DNA from: an uncultured Alphaproteobacteria bacterium | GTDB taxonomy: Bacteria; Pseudomonadota; Alphaproteobacteria; MPNO01; UBA2964 | DNA: 64,000 bases | Direction of reading: 5' to 3' | Assembly: GCA_938048165.1 (NCBI GenBank) | Contig: CALIBP010000147.1 | Coordinates: forward strand, 1 to 64,000 | The notes under the pieces: model-generated | The model's database searches: none | What the model was told of the DNA's origin: nothing | What the model saw: the letters and a program-made list of their open reading frames with translations, nothing else | Position numbers and translations under genes: made by a program | Shown: positions 51,965 through 61,267 of the stretch, one piece after another | Layout: each line of letters starts with the position of its first letter | How positions within the stretch are numbered: the first letter of the stretch is position 1

Positions 51965-53599
51965 TCACTCCGCCGCAGCGGCACCCTTGTCGCTGCCTTC
52001 CAGACTGAACCCTTCATACCCCGCTGCCGCAACCGCGTCGCATTTCTCACGATAGGCGCCGACGCCGCCGATATAGGGCATGAACAGGCGGGGTTTGCCG
52101 GGGATGTTGGCGCCCATGTACCAGCTATTGGCCTTGGGGAAGAGGGTCTGGTTGGCGACCTCCTGCACATGGTCGGTCCAGGCGTCTTCGGCCTGTCGTT
52201 CGGGCTCAATGGTTACGACGGAATTGTCGCGGAGATTGACCAGCGCGTCGGTGACCCATTCGACATGCTGCTCGATTGAGGTCAGCATATTGCTTTTAAC
52301 GGACGGGCTGCCCGGGCCGGTGATGGTGAACAGGTTGGGGAAGCCTTCGGTCATCAGCCCAAGGTAAGTCCGTGGTCCGGCCTGCCACTTGTCTTTTAGC
52401 GTCAGCGCTCCCCTGCCCTGTATATCGACGCGCAGCAGCGTGCCGGTCATCGCATCAAACCCGGTGGCGAGCACGATACTGTCGAAGGTGAAGCTGCGCC
52501 CGCCGGTCTCCAACCCGGTCGCGGTGATCCGGTCAATAGGCGCGCTGGCGATATCGACAAGCTCGACATTATCCCGGTTATAGGTCTCGTAATAATCGGT
52601 ATCGAGGCACAGCCGCTTGGTGCCAAGCGGATAGGTCTTGGGGGCGAGAAGCTCAGCAGTCTTCGGGTCCTTCACCGTGGATTTGATCCGCTGGCGCACC
52701 CAGCTTGCCGCCGTTTCATTGGCCGCCTCGCTGGTCAGCAGATCATTATAGGAGCGCAGCAGCGTCATGCCGCCCGCCGCCCAGCGCTCGCGATAGGCTT
52801 CCTCGCGCTCCTCCTCCGTGACATCGAGGGCCGAGACATCAATCGGCGCGACGGCGCGCAGGCTGCCACTCATTGACGTCCGCATATTGGCGCGCTTCTC
52901 GGCGTATTCGTCCTTCCAGCTGCGCTCATATTCATCGGTCATCGGCACGTTGCGGGCCGGGACGGTCCAGTGCGGCGTGCGCTGGAAGACAGTGAGATGC
53001 GCGGCTTCGGCGGCGATCACCGGGATAGACTGAATGGCCGACGAGCCGGTGCCGATAACCGCGACCTTCTGGCCGGTGAAATCGACCTTTTCATGCGGCC
53101 AGTTGCCGGTGTGATAAATATTCCCCGTGAAATCATCGATACCGGGAATATCCGGCATGTTGGCGGTCGAGATACAGCCGGTCGCCATGATGAAAAACTG
53201 CGCCGATACCTGCTCACCGCTATCGGTCTCGACAGTCCAGCGCTTGGCGGTTTCGTCAAAATGCGCAGACGTTACCGAGGTTTCCAGCGTGATGTCCTTG
53301 CGGAGGTCAAACCGCTCGGCGACATGCTGCAGATAGGCGAGGATTTCCGGCTGTGACGAGTATTTCTCGGGCCAGCGCCATTCCTGCTGCAATTCCTCAT
53401 CAAATGAATAGGAATACTGCATCGATTCAACATCGCAGCGCGCGCCGGGATAGCGGTTCCAGTACCAGGTGCCGCCGACATCATCACCGCGCTCAAACAC
53501 ACGCGTCGAAAAGCCGTTTTTGCGTAGCAGATGCAGCAGATAAAGCCCGGAAAACCCGGCCCCGACGATAACAGCATCGACTTTGTTTTGTTCAGACAT
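51965..53599 (-). CDS. Baeyer-Villiger (flavin-containing) monooxygenase
   Basis: A 544-residue class B flavoprotein monooxygenase. FAD motif GAGFSG at 13-18; the Baeyer-Villiger fingerprint FTGNIYHTGNWP at 157-168 fits FxGxxxHxxxW; a second NADPH motif GTGSSA follows. Length and the start, WYWNRYPGARCDVES, match cyclohexanone/cyclopentadecanone-type enzymes that insert oxygen next to a ketone to give an ester or lactone. ATG at 53599 follows GGGAAAGCTGC. An earlier in-frame start at 53665 overlaps the divergent gene's region and is rejected. It could feed the esterase-like hydrolases nearby, which is inference. Confidence 0.92.
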   Translation of the reverse strand: MSEQNKVDAVIVGAGFSGLYLLHLLRKNGFSTRVFERGDDVGGTWYWNRYPGARCDVESMQYSYSFDEELQQEWRWPEKYSSQPEILAYLQHVAERFDLRKDITLETSVTSAHFDETAKRWTVETDSGEQVSAQFFIMATGCISTANMPDIPGIDDFTGNIYHTGNWPHEKVDFTGQKVAVIGTGSSAIQSIPVIAAEAAHLTVFQRTPHWTVPARNVPMTDEYERSWKDEYAEKRANMRTSMSGSLRAVAPIDVSALDVTEEEREEAYRERWAAGGMTLLRSYNDLLTSEAANETAASWVRQRIKSTVKDPKTAELLAPKTYPLGTKRLCLDTDYYETYNRDNVELVDIASAPIDRITATGLETGGRSFTFDSIVLATGFDAMTGTLLRVDIQGRGALTLKDKWQAGPRTYLGLMTEGFPNLFTITGPGSPSVKSNMLTSIEQHVEWVTDALVNLRDNSVVTIEPERQAEDAWTDHVQEVANQTLFPKANSWYMGANIPGKPRLFMPYIGGVGAYREKCDAVAAAGYEGFSLEGSDKGAAAAE

Positions 53600-53745
53600 G
53601 CAGCTTTCCCTCGCGATCGCCCAAGCGAACCATGAGGCGGGGGAATATGCAAGGCGGTGCGTCACGCAACCTCGCCTTCCCCTTGCTATCCGAAACAGAT
53701 GGAGTCACGCTTTCCCCAACAGGCTCCAACACGGGGAGAAGACCC

Positions 53746-54924
53746 ATGGCCACGATGATGAAGATGCCTTCGGGCACCACCTATCAATCCGATAACATCA
53801 CACCGATTTCGCGGCTCGATATTCCGGGCGGCGGCCAGGTGACGATTGACGGCAATTACGCCTATGTCGGCTATATGTACGGGCCGGAAGGCACCTCGAT
53901 TATCGATATCTCGGACCCCTATAATCTCAAGGTGCTGTGGACGGCGGAGCTGACCAACCCGCAAATGCATTCGCACAAGGTTCGGGTGGTTGGCGATTAT
54001 ATGGTCACCAATTGCGAACAGCGGCCACGCGCCGGCGTGAAAATGACCAGCGATTATGATGATCACGGGGTGCGCATCTGGGACATCAAGGATAAGAGCA
54101 ACCCGCGGCTGATCAACTATCACAAGACCGGCGGGCGCGGTGTGCATCGCTTCGATATGGATGAGAAGTATCTCTATCTCTCGACCGAGATGGAGGGCTT
54201 CCTTGGCCATATTCTGGTGACCTATGACTGGTCAAACCCGGAGAAGCTCGAAGAGGTGTCGCGCTGGTGGATACCGGGCCAGCATACCGCTGGCGGTGAG
54301 GAACCCGGCCCGATGAAACGCGAGCATCGGCTGCACCATGCGCTGCGTCATGAAAACACGCTCTATGCCGGGCTGTGGATGTCAGGTTTCGCGACCATCG
54401 ATATCAGCGATCTCAAGAACCCCAAAACGCTCGCGACCTATGATCCGCATCCGGAAGAAGCCGAGCCCAGCCATACGCTGCTGCGCGTGCCGTTTCAGAT
54501 AGACGGGCGCGACATCGCGCTGGGGATTGATGAGGAACGGACCACCCGCGGCCGCGATGCCGGAAAACCGCATGCGCCGCTCTATGTGTTTGATGTGAGT
54601 GACCCAAACAAGATGGAGCTACTTTACAAGCACCGGGTGCCGGAAGACGGCATGCCCTATACCGGCGACGACGTCCGGTTTGGGGCGCATCAGTTCCGCG
54701 AAAAGTTCGATGATACACTGACCTATGCGACCTGGTTTGCTGCGGGGCTGCGTATTCTCGATCTCGCCAACCCCACCGCACCGGAAGAGGTGGGCTATTT
54801 CATCCCGGAACCCGGCGAAGGCTATAACGCGCCCCAGACCAACGATGTTGAGGTCGATCATCGCGGGCTGCTCTATATCACCGACAAGGCACGCGGTTTC
54901 GACGTGATCGACTTTAAGCGCTAG
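53746..54924 (+). CDS. LVIVD-repeat beta-propeller protein
   Basis: A 392-residue protein with repeats ending in Asp-rich strands: GTSIIDISDPYNLKVLWT, GVRIWDIKDKSNPRLINY, GFATIDISDLKNPKTLAT, PLYVFDVSDPNKMELLY and GLRILDLANPTAPEEVGY. This is the LVIVD repeat pattern, which builds a six- or seven-bladed propeller. Such proteins occur in catabolic clusters with unknown function. There is no signal peptide (MATMMKMPSGTTYQ). ATG at 53746 has GGGGAGAAG about 6 bases upstream. It is divergent from the Baeyer-Villiger gene. Confidence 0.83.
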   Translation: MATMMKMPSGTTYQSDNITPISRLDIPGGGQVTIDGNYAYVGYMYGPEGTSIIDISDPYNLKVLWTAELTNPQMHSHKVRVVGDYMVTNCEQRPRAGVKMTSDYDDHGVRIWDIKDKSNPRLINYHKTGGRGVHRFDMDEKYLYLSTEMEGFLGHILVTYDWSNPEKLEEVSRWWIPGQHTAGGEEPGPMKREHRLHHALRHENTLYAGLWMSGFATIDISDLKNPKTLATYDPHPEEAEPSHTLLRVPFQIDGRDIALGIDEERTTRGRDAGKPHAPLYVFDVSDPNKMELLYKHRVPEDGMPYTGDDVRFGAHQFREKFDDTLTYATWFAAGLRILDLANPTAPEEVGYFIPEPGEGYNAPQTNDVEVDHRGLLYITDKARGFDVIDFKR

Positions 54925-54938
54925 CGGTTAGGGCCGGA

Positions 54939-55823
54939 TCATTCCGGCGGCGCGACACAGACCTGATCATGGCGGTAACGCTCCTTGAGCGTGCCGAAAT
55001 GTTCGAACACATCCATCACCACCTCGAGCGCCTGTGGCGTGATCTCAACATGCGGAGTCCAGCAGCCGAGCTTCTGATAGGTGCCGATACAGGTGGCGAG
55101 GACATCCTCGTCAATATCCGGGAAGAGCGGGCTCTGATTGGCCGCGATCTCTGCCGCCGGTGCCTCGTTCATGTAAATTCGCGTTTTCTTATAGGCGCGT
55201 ACAAATGCCTTGGCGGTATCGGTTGCCAGCCACTCGCGGGTCGCGGCGACGCTTGAGAACGCATTCGGCCCGATCAACGGCCCGGACTGCGCCACGATAT
55301 GCCCGACGCCATCGGCTTCAAGCTGCTGTGGAAATGGTCCCTGCTGCAACACATAAGCCCCAGTACCATCGCGGAACGCCTGATCCATCGCCGCCACACC
55401 ACCAACATTAATTGCGTTGATCTTGCTGAAATCGACCCCCGCCTTGTGACAGGCATACATGAACATCGCCAGCGGCTGGCCACCGCTGAACAATACGATG
55501 TCCGCGCCTTCAAGGGATTTCCAGTTAAAGTCCGGATCAGCCTCACGCCCAACCAGAAAGAACCCGTCCATTTCATTGATCTGGGCGAAATGTGCCGCCA
55601 CCGGGACCTCGCCTTTCGCCAGCGATGTGAAGGCCTGGCTCGGTGCAGTCTGGATCACCTGCGCGGTGCCGTCTTCCAATGCCTGAATGGCAGAAACGCC
55701 CGGCGGCGAGATCGACCAACTTGCGTCAATCCCCTCTTCTTTCAGGAACCCTTCCGAAAACACCGCAATCAGCGGTGAATAAAAGGCAGAGAACAGGGTG
55801 AATTGAATTTCGATCTTTTCCAT
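54939..55823 (-). CDS. Second NMT1/THI5-like protein without signal peptide
   Basis: A 294-residue binding-protein-fold member of the NMT1/SsuA group. Landmarks: LKEEGIDASWSISPPGVSAIQALEDGTAQVIQTAPSQ near the start, split here as in the family, and GGVAAMDQAFRDGTGAYVLQQ. The N-terminus (MEKIEIQFTLFSAFY) is not a signal peptide, and no ABC transporter genes adjoin it. It resembles the protein at 14805 in size and setting. ATG at 55823 follows GGAGAGTCCT. It converges on the LVIVD gene, 15 bases away. Confidence 0.78.
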   Translation of the reverse strand: MEKIEIQFTLFSAFYSPLIAVFSEGFLKEEGIDASWSISPPGVSAIQALEDGTAQVIQTAPSQAFTSLAKGEVPVAAHFAQINEMDGFFLVGREADPDFNWKSLEGADIVLFSGGQPLAMFMYACHKAGVDFSKINAINVGGVAAMDQAFRDGTGAYVLQQGPFPQQLEADGVGHIVAQSGPLIGPNAFSSVAATREWLATDTAKAFVRAYKKTRIYMNEAPAAEIAANQSPLFPDIDEDVLATCIGTYQKLGCWTPHVEITPQALEVVMDVFEHFGTLKERYRHDQVCVAPPE

Positions 55824-55932
55824 AGGACTCTCCAAAAACGCGTGATGTGACGGCAGTATAGCGTGACTTGCTCCAAAGGGTCGATTGCGGCACGCTCCTG
55901 ACTAGTAGGTTTGAGTATGAGTAAATCCGGGT

Positions 55933-56781
55933 ATGGCAGAAGAACTCTCACAAACAGAGATGATCGAGCGGGCACATCGCGCCGCCCTTTCCGTTGCCAC
56001 CACCCAGGGCCTCAAGGTTGAAAATGCCAAGCTGCTCCATTTTGGCTGCAATGCCACAATACGGCTCTACCCCTATGATATTGTCGCACGGGTTTCCGGC
56101 AGGGCTGGCGGATTCAGCTCGCACGCCGCGGCACGGCAACGGGAAATAGATGTGAGCCGCTATCTCGCCGACGCCGGAGCGCCGGTCGTCTCCCCGAGCA
56201 GCATGATTGATGCCGGTCTCCATGAGGAAGACGGCGTGATCGTGTCATTTTGGGAGTATATCGAAGCGAGCGAAAGCCGACGGGACAGAAAATATGCGCT
56301 CGACGCCCTGCATCGCTGTCACGAGATTCTGGCAGATTACCCCGGCGAGCTCCCGTTTTTGCATGGCTATGCGGATGCGCGACGCCTGTTTCTTCGATAC
56401 TGGCGGCTGGGAGTCCTGGCGGGTGAGGAAATACATGAAACACTCGAGCGCATCTCGGAAATGGATCACGCGCTCGAGATCATGAAAGAAAACATGCCCT
56501 CTCCACCCGTCCCCATCCACGGCGATTCTCATTTTGCCAATGTGATCTGCAGCGCGAATAAATCCGGCGTGTTCTGGATTGACTGGGAAGATGTCAGCTG
56601 CGGCCCGGTCGAATGGGACTATGCCTGCATGATGCGTTTTCTGGCTGATCATCCGGTACGCGATTTCAGGCTGACAAGAGCCTTCAAGGCCGCCATTGCC
56701 GACAGGATTGACCCGGAGCGCTTTGAGCTGATGATTGAAGCCCGCGAGTTACAATCAGACCTATGGGACATGTTCCCTTAG
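55933..56781 (+). CDS. APH-family phosphotransferase
   Basis: A 282-residue aminoglycoside-phosphotransferase/choline-kinase fold protein. The catalytic loop is HGDSHFANV (H196, D198, N203), and the metal Asp is D217 in WIDWEDVSCGP. The N-lobe nucleotide loop is weak. Substrates in this family vary widely: aminoglycosides, homoserine, choline, macrolides. Resistance cannot be claimed. ATG at 55933; 93 bases separate it from the next gene on the same strand. Confidence 0.82.
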   Translation: MAEELSQTEMIERAHRAALSVATTQGLKVENAKLLHFGCNATIRLYPYDIVARVSGRAGGFSSHAAARQREIDVSRYLADAGAPVVSPSSMIDAGLHEEDGVIVSFWEYIEASESRRDRKYALDALHRCHEILADYPGELPFLHGYADARRLFLRYWRLGVLAGEEIHETLERISEMDHALEIMKENMPSPPVPIHGDSHFANVICSANKSGVFWIDWEDVSCGPVEWDYACMMRFLADHPVRDFRLTRAFKAAIADRIDPERFELMIEARELQSDLWDMFP

Positions 56782-56873
56782 CGATCCCCTGTCCGGCTGA
56801 GTGCTCTCGACTATTTTGTTCTGTATCAATGTCGAATAGACTTTGACGACTCCTCTCCGTCGGGAATTTTGTC

Positions 56874-58730
56874 ATGCGTTATTCGATTGCGACCGTCTCC
56901 ATCTCCGGCACGCTCAGCAACAAGATCGAAGCGATTGCTGCGGCAGGCTTTACCGGCATCGAAATCTTTGAAAATGATTTGATTTCCCATGTCGGCAGCC
57001 TCAAGGATTTGCGCCAGAAGATGACTGATCTTGGGCTGACGCTTGAGGTCTATCAGCCATTTCGTGATTTCGAAGGCATGCCAGAGCCATTTCGCAGCCG
57101 CAATTTTGATCGCGCCGAACGCAAATTCGATCTGATGGAAGAGCTTGGCACCGATCTGCTGATGATCTGCAGTAATGTTTCACCGCACGCGCTGGGCGGC
57201 ATCGGACGGGCGGCAGATGATCTCCATGAACTTGGTGACCGCGCCGCCAAAAGAAATATGCGTATCGCGTTCGAAGCCCTGGGCTGGGGCCGTCACGTCA
57301 ATGACTATCGTGATTCCTGGGAAATCGTGCGACGCGCCAACCACCCTTCCGTGGGGCTTACCCTCGATACGTTTCATATCTATTCACGTGGCACCGAAAT
57401 AGACTCAATGCTCAACATTCCCGGGGACCGAATATTTCTGGTGCAGGTTGCGGACGCCCCCAAACTGTCAATGGATCCGCTTTCCTGGAGCCGCCACCAT
57501 CGCTGCTTCCCCGGTCAGGGTGAACTCGATCTCGCCAGCTTTATGGAGAATATTCGGGCCACCGGATATGACGGGCCGCTATCACTGGAAATTTTTAATG
57601 ACCAGTTCCGGTCCAGTGATCATTTCCGCCACGCCCGCGATGCCTACCGTTCGCTGATCTATCTGGCAGGGGAAACCGAGGAAAACGAGTCCGCCCCAAG
57701 CCAGCCGCTCAAGGACATTCCGCAACCGACCGAGGTTGAGTTTATCGAGTTCGCCGTCGATGGCGATGAACACACAGCCCTCTCCGCCTTTCTGACCCAG
57801 GCCGGCTTCACCCACGCCGCGACGCATAAGAAGAAGCAGGTCGAGCTATGGCGCCAGGGGGCCATCAACCTCGTCATCAATCGCGAGCCGGAAAGTTTTG
57901 CGCAACGCTACCATGGCGATCATGGCCTCTCTGTCTGTGCCTATGGCCTCACCTGTCCCGACCCAAAAGCGCTCGTTGAACGCGCTACGAGCCTCGGATA
58001 CGAGATGGTTCACGCCAATCCGGAACATGATACGCACGGGATCGCGGCGGTTACCGGGCCAACAGGTGCCCTGCTCTATCTCGTTGATGCCAATGATACG
58101 CCATCGCATTGGGAGCGTGAATTTATTCATCATCCGATTAACCAGGATGCCATGCTGAAACGGGTCGATCACGTCGCAACGACGATGCCCTTTGACGCGG
58201 TACTGGAAGCAACATTGCTTTATCGCTCTGTCTTCCAGATGACGTCATCGCCCTCCGTTACCATCGCCGATCCTCTGGGCATTGTGAAAAGCCAGGTGAT
58301 GGAAGTCGCTGATCGGGGCATCGCCATGACACTCAACAGCACGCTGGCTGGCGGCACGGTCGTCGCGCAAAGCCAGAACCGCTATCAGGGGTCAGGCGTC
58401 AACCACATCGCGATGGAAACCTCCGACATTTTCGCCCTGGCCGAGCATCTTAAAATACAGGGCGCCGAGCTGATGGATGTGACGCCGCATTACTATGACG
58501 ACCTCGCCGCACGGTTCAGCCTGAGTGAAGACGCCATCGACCGGATGAAGTCCTGCCATATCCTTTATGACGAAGATGACGACGGGATATTTTATCAGCT
58601 TTACACCAAGCTGTTTAACGGCCGGTTCTGTTTCGAATTCGTCCAGCGGCAAGGGTATCGCGGTTATGGCATGGCCAATGCGCAAATCCGCCTGACCATG
58701 CAGGCCCGCGAGCTTGACCTATTGCGGTAA
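56874..58730 (+). CDS. QuiC1-type 3-dehydroshikimate dehydratase (isomerase + HPPD-like fusion)
   Basis: A 618-residue two-domain protein. The N-terminal half (about 1-280) is an AP-endonuclease-2/sugar-isomerase TIM barrel, starting RYSIATVSISGTLSNKIEA with GLTLDTFHI and LSLEIFND. The C-terminal half (about 290-618) is a VOC/4-hydroxyphenylpyruvate-dioxygenase-like unit with HVATTMPFD and NHIAMETSD. This fusion is the QuiC1 family, whose N-domain dehydrates 3-dehydroshikimate to protocatechuate; the C-domain role is less certain. It links quinate or shikimate use to aromatic catabolism. Confidence 0.88.
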   Translation: MRYSIATVSISGTLSNKIEAIAAAGFTGIEIFENDLISHVGSLKDLRQKMTDLGLTLEVYQPFRDFEGMPEPFRSRNFDRAERKFDLMEELGTDLLMICSNVSPHALGGIGRAADDLHELGDRAAKRNMRIAFEALGWGRHVNDYRDSWEIVRRANHPSVGLTLDTFHIYSRGTEIDSMLNIPGDRIFLVQVADAPKLSMDPLSWSRHHRCFPGQGELDLASFMENIRATGYDGPLSLEIFNDQFRSSDHFRHARDAYRSLIYLAGETEENESAPSQPLKDIPQPTEVEFIEFAVDGDEHTALSAFLTQAGFTHAATHKKKQVELWRQGAINLVINREPESFAQRYHGDHGLSVCAYGLTCPDPKALVERATSLGYEMVHANPEHDTHGIAAVTGPTGALLYLVDANDTPSHWEREFIHHPINQDAMLKRVDHVATTMPFDAVLEATLLYRSVFQMTSSPSVTIADPLGIVKSQVMEVADRGIAMTLNSTLAGGTVVAQSQNRYQGSGVNHIAMETSDIFALAEHLKIQGAELMDVTPHYYDDLAARFSLSEDAIDRMKSCHILYDEDDDGIFYQLYTKLFNGRFCFEFVQRQGYRGYGMANAQIRLTMQARELDLLR

Positions 58731-58783
58731 TACCCCTGATCATGCGGGTTATCGCCTAAAACAAAATTTCAGGGAGAACAGGG

Positions 58784-59857
58784 ATGAGCAAACAACCGAC
58801 TGGTATCGGCTTTGTTGGGTGTGACCTGCAACGATCACCCGCTGATAATGGCGCCCATAGTCATGACACAGCGCAGGGCCATACCCATCGTCAGGAAGTC
58901 TCGATCAACGGCACACGGATCACGACGGTCGATATTCACGCCCATTGCGCAGTGCCGGAGGCCCTCGCAGTTCTCGACCTGCCCTGCGAAAAAGACACTT
59001 TATTGATGTCGGACCCGGCTGAACGGATAGCGGCGATGGACAGTCAGGGCATCGATATCTCGGCGCTCAGTATCAACCCGTATTGGTATCACGCTGAACG
59101 CGACGCCGCGGCTGAACTCATCCGCATCCAGAATGAAGGGCTGGCCGAGATTTGCGCCGCAAACCCCGACCGCTTCGTCGCCTTTGCCACCATCGCGCTG
59201 CAGCATCCTGAGCTCGCGGTCGAACAGATCGAATATGGCGTCAAACAGCTGGGGCTGCGCGGCGTCAGCATCGGCTGCGAGGTCGAAGGTGAAGAACTGG
59301 CCGATCCCCGCTTTGATCCGGTGTGGGCCAAATGTGATGAGCTGGATTTACTGGTCTTTATGCACCCCAAGGGCACACCGAGCATGGTTGCAGGAAGACG
59401 GCTTTCTGGCAGCGGCGTGTTGCAGAACACCATTGGTAACCCACTCGACACCACAATCGCGCTGTCACATTTGATCTTTGAAGGCACACTGGATCGCCAT
59501 CCGGGTCTCAAGATCTGCGCCGTGCATGGCGGCGGGTATTTCGCCTCCTACGCCCATCGCTCAGATGCCGTTATCCGCACTTTCCCACAACGCGTCGGCC
59601 CATTGCCGAAGAAAAACCCGACCCAGTATCTCAAAGACGGGCAGCTTTACTTCGACACCATCGTGTTCGATCCCGAAGCCTTGAATTATCTGATCTCACA
59701 AACCGGGTCCGACAAGATCATGATCGGCACTGATTACCCCTATGGCTGGACCAGTACGGAAGTTGAACTTGTGATGCGCACCCCGGGACTGACCGATGAC
59801 GAAAGAATCGCGATTCTTGGCGGCACGGCAGCGAAACTATTGGGTCTGGATCGGTAA
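58784..59857 (+). CDS. Amidohydrolase-2 (ACMSD-like) with His-rich N-terminus
   Basis: A 357-residue ACMSD-like amidohydrolase. Metal residues: H52 and H54 (DIHAHC), H194 (FMHPKG), H248 (AVHGGGY) and D317 (IGTDYPYG), so the site is complete, unlike the relative at 16507. Such enzymes decarboxylate or hydrate aromatic-pathway acids. Before the barrel is a 45-residue extension with five His (GAHSHDTAQGHTHRQ), which could store or deliver metal. ATG at 58784 follows AGGGAGAACAGG. It comes 53 bases after the QuiC1-type gene, fitting a protocatechuate-related pathway. Confidence 0.86.
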   Translation: MSKQPTGIGFVGCDLQRSPADNGAHSHDTAQGHTHRQEVSINGTRITTVDIHAHCAVPEALAVLDLPCEKDTLLMSDPAERIAAMDSQGIDISALSINPYWYHAERDAAAELIRIQNEGLAEICAANPDRFVAFATIALQHPELAVEQIEYGVKQLGLRGVSIGCEVEGEELADPRFDPVWAKCDELDLLVFMHPKGTPSMVAGRRLSGSGVLQNTIGNPLDTTIALSHLIFEGTLDRHPGLKICAVHGGGYFASYAHRSDAVIRTFPQRVGPLPKKNPTQYLKDGQLYFDTIVFDPEALNYLISQTGSDKIMIGTDYPYGWTSTEVELVMRTPGLTDDERIAILGGTAAKLLGLDR

Positions 59858-59866
59858 CAACCGCGT

Positions 59867-60622
59867 ATGAACGCCTTCCTGCAATATCTCGGCGACATCT
59901 GGACGCTGAACATGACGCTTGCCGCGCTCGTTGCTTTACCAAGCGGCGTCATTCAGGGCTATGCCGGGTTTGGGGGTGCGCTGGTATCGGTTCCGTTTTT
60001 TGTGCTTCTGTTCGGCCCCGTCCCTGGTTTCGCGATGGTCTTGATCGTCATGTTTTTAATTCAGGCATCGCTCTTCCCGAAGGCGGTTGGCAACGCCGAC
60101 TGGAAAGAGATCAGTCCACTCGCGGGGGCCAGTGCCGTGACGATGAGCCTGGGCATTCTGTTTCTGGTGTCGGCAGATCCAGCCTTTATCAAAAAGGCCA
60201 TGGGCGTGTTTATCCTGGCGATCACCCTCTTCATGATATCGGGATGGAAATATACCGGCACCAAGCGTATGCCAGTCGGTATTGCCACGGGTGCCGTTGC
60301 CGGCGGCATAACCGGCAGTTTTGGCGTGCCCGCCTTTCCCCTCAGCGCGCTCTATTTCCATACCTCGCAGTCAAACACCGCAACCATCAGAGCCAATGTC
60401 CTGATGGCGCTGCTCAGTAATTTAATCGTGGGCATCGTCGGTCTGACCATTCAGGGTATTTACGGTCAAACGCTGGTCGTTCGAACACTCCTGATCGCTC
60501 CGATATTCATCGGCGGTGCTTTTCTCGGGCAATATTTGTTTAGCGTTGCACCGGTCGAATGGTTCAAGCGCGTTACCTATGGGATTTTGATTATAAGTGC
60601 GATAACGCTGCTGGTGTTCTAA
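59867..60622 (+). CDS. TauE/SafE family exporter
   Basis: A 251-residue membrane protein with about eight hydrophobic segments and the internal duplication typical of TauE/SafE. Family elements: IQGYAGFGGALVSVPFF in the first half and GAVAGGITGSFGVPAFPLSALYF in the second. These proteins export sulfite, sulfoacetate or other small anions. ATG at 59867 lies 9 bases after the amidohydrolase stop, so they likely form one operon. Confidence 0.88.
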   Translation: MNAFLQYLGDIWTLNMTLAALVALPSGVIQGYAGFGGALVSVPFFVLLFGPVPGFAMVLIVMFLIQASLFPKAVGNADWKEISPLAGASAVTMSLGILFLVSADPAFIKKAMGVFILAITLFMISGWKYTGTKRMPVGIATGAVAGGITGSFGVPAFPLSALYFHTSQSNTATIRANVLMALLSNLIVGIVGLTIQGIYGQTLVVRTLLIAPIFIGGAFLGQYLFSVAPVEWFKRVTYGILIISAITLLVF

Positions 60623-60625
60623 CGC

Positions 60626-60958
60626 TCAGACGGCCCGACCAGCCTCGAAGATCACCTCATCCAGCATCACGCCGCGGTCGTCATAGATTGACCAGGCGCC
60701 GTCTTTCAGGCCGTTTTTGAAACTGCCTTTTTTGAAGACCTGACCATTATCGTAATACATGATCAGGTCCCCTTCCGGACGGCCCTTCTTGAACATGCCT
60801 TCATAATGAAGCTGGCCATTTGGATAAAACTGTTCCCACGGCCCATCGAGCACCCCATCGCTATAAGTCATCTTCTTGTACATCTGGCCGTTCATATAAT
60901 ATTTAACGCCGTCCTCTTCCGGCGTTTGTGAGCTAGCGTTCTTAGGGTCTTTGGCCAT
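60626..60958 (-). CDS. YwqK-like / MORN-repeat protein
   Basis: A 110-residue protein made of 20-24 residue repeats: GQMYKKMTYSDGVLDGPWEQ, GQLHYEGMFKKGRPEGDLIM and GQVFKKGSFKNGLKDGAWSI. This is the MORN/YwqK pattern of short beta hairpins. YwqK-type proteins are often labelled antitoxins, but no toxin gene lies beside it. The frame remains open 288 bases upstream; that part is basic and unlike coding sequence. ATG at 60958 is the likely start. It converges on the exporter gene four bases away. Confidence 0.72.
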   Translation of the reverse strand: MAKDPKNASSQTPEEDGVKYYMNGQMYKKMTYSDGVLDGPWEQFYPNGQLHYEGMFKKGRPEGDLIMYYDNGQVFKKGSFKNGLKDGAWSIYDDRGVMLDEVIFEAGRAV

Positions 60959-61267
60959 GTCTTCGAGGTCCGCGTATTGGTTTAAAATCAGGGCTGGAAT
61001 TTTCTGGCGCTTGCGCACGATTTGCAATTTATTTTTACGGCCTGTGTGGGTGTTCCTTCGCGACCCGTTCCTCGGATGCCGGACATTTTTTAAATGGCTC
61101 GAAGGACGGCTCGGCTGGCATATTAGTTCTTCCCGCTGCTTGGTGTTAGAGACCAAAGGCCTGCAAAACAACAGATAAATACTGCCCGTTAATGTTTTGT
61201 TAACCAGACGAAACCACACTCCAAGCTTAACAAAATCAATAGCCAAACCCAGGAAGGCAGAAGCTTT
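60959..61267. other. 309-base stretch without a confident gene
   Basis: It separates the divergently transcribed YwqK-like gene and the histidine kinase gene. Open frames on both strands (for instance plus-strand 60951-61178) are short and have no recognisable motif or ribosome-binding site. The last 70 bases are AT-richer and include AGGAAGG before the kinase start, so promoters for both genes are probably here. Nothing else was seen. Confidence 0.5.

Noticed and set aside
60951-61178. A 75-codon plus-strand frame in the gap before the kinase
   Set aside because: No ribosome-binding site, motif or plausible composition; Arg/Trp/Phe-rich as expected from noncoding DNA.
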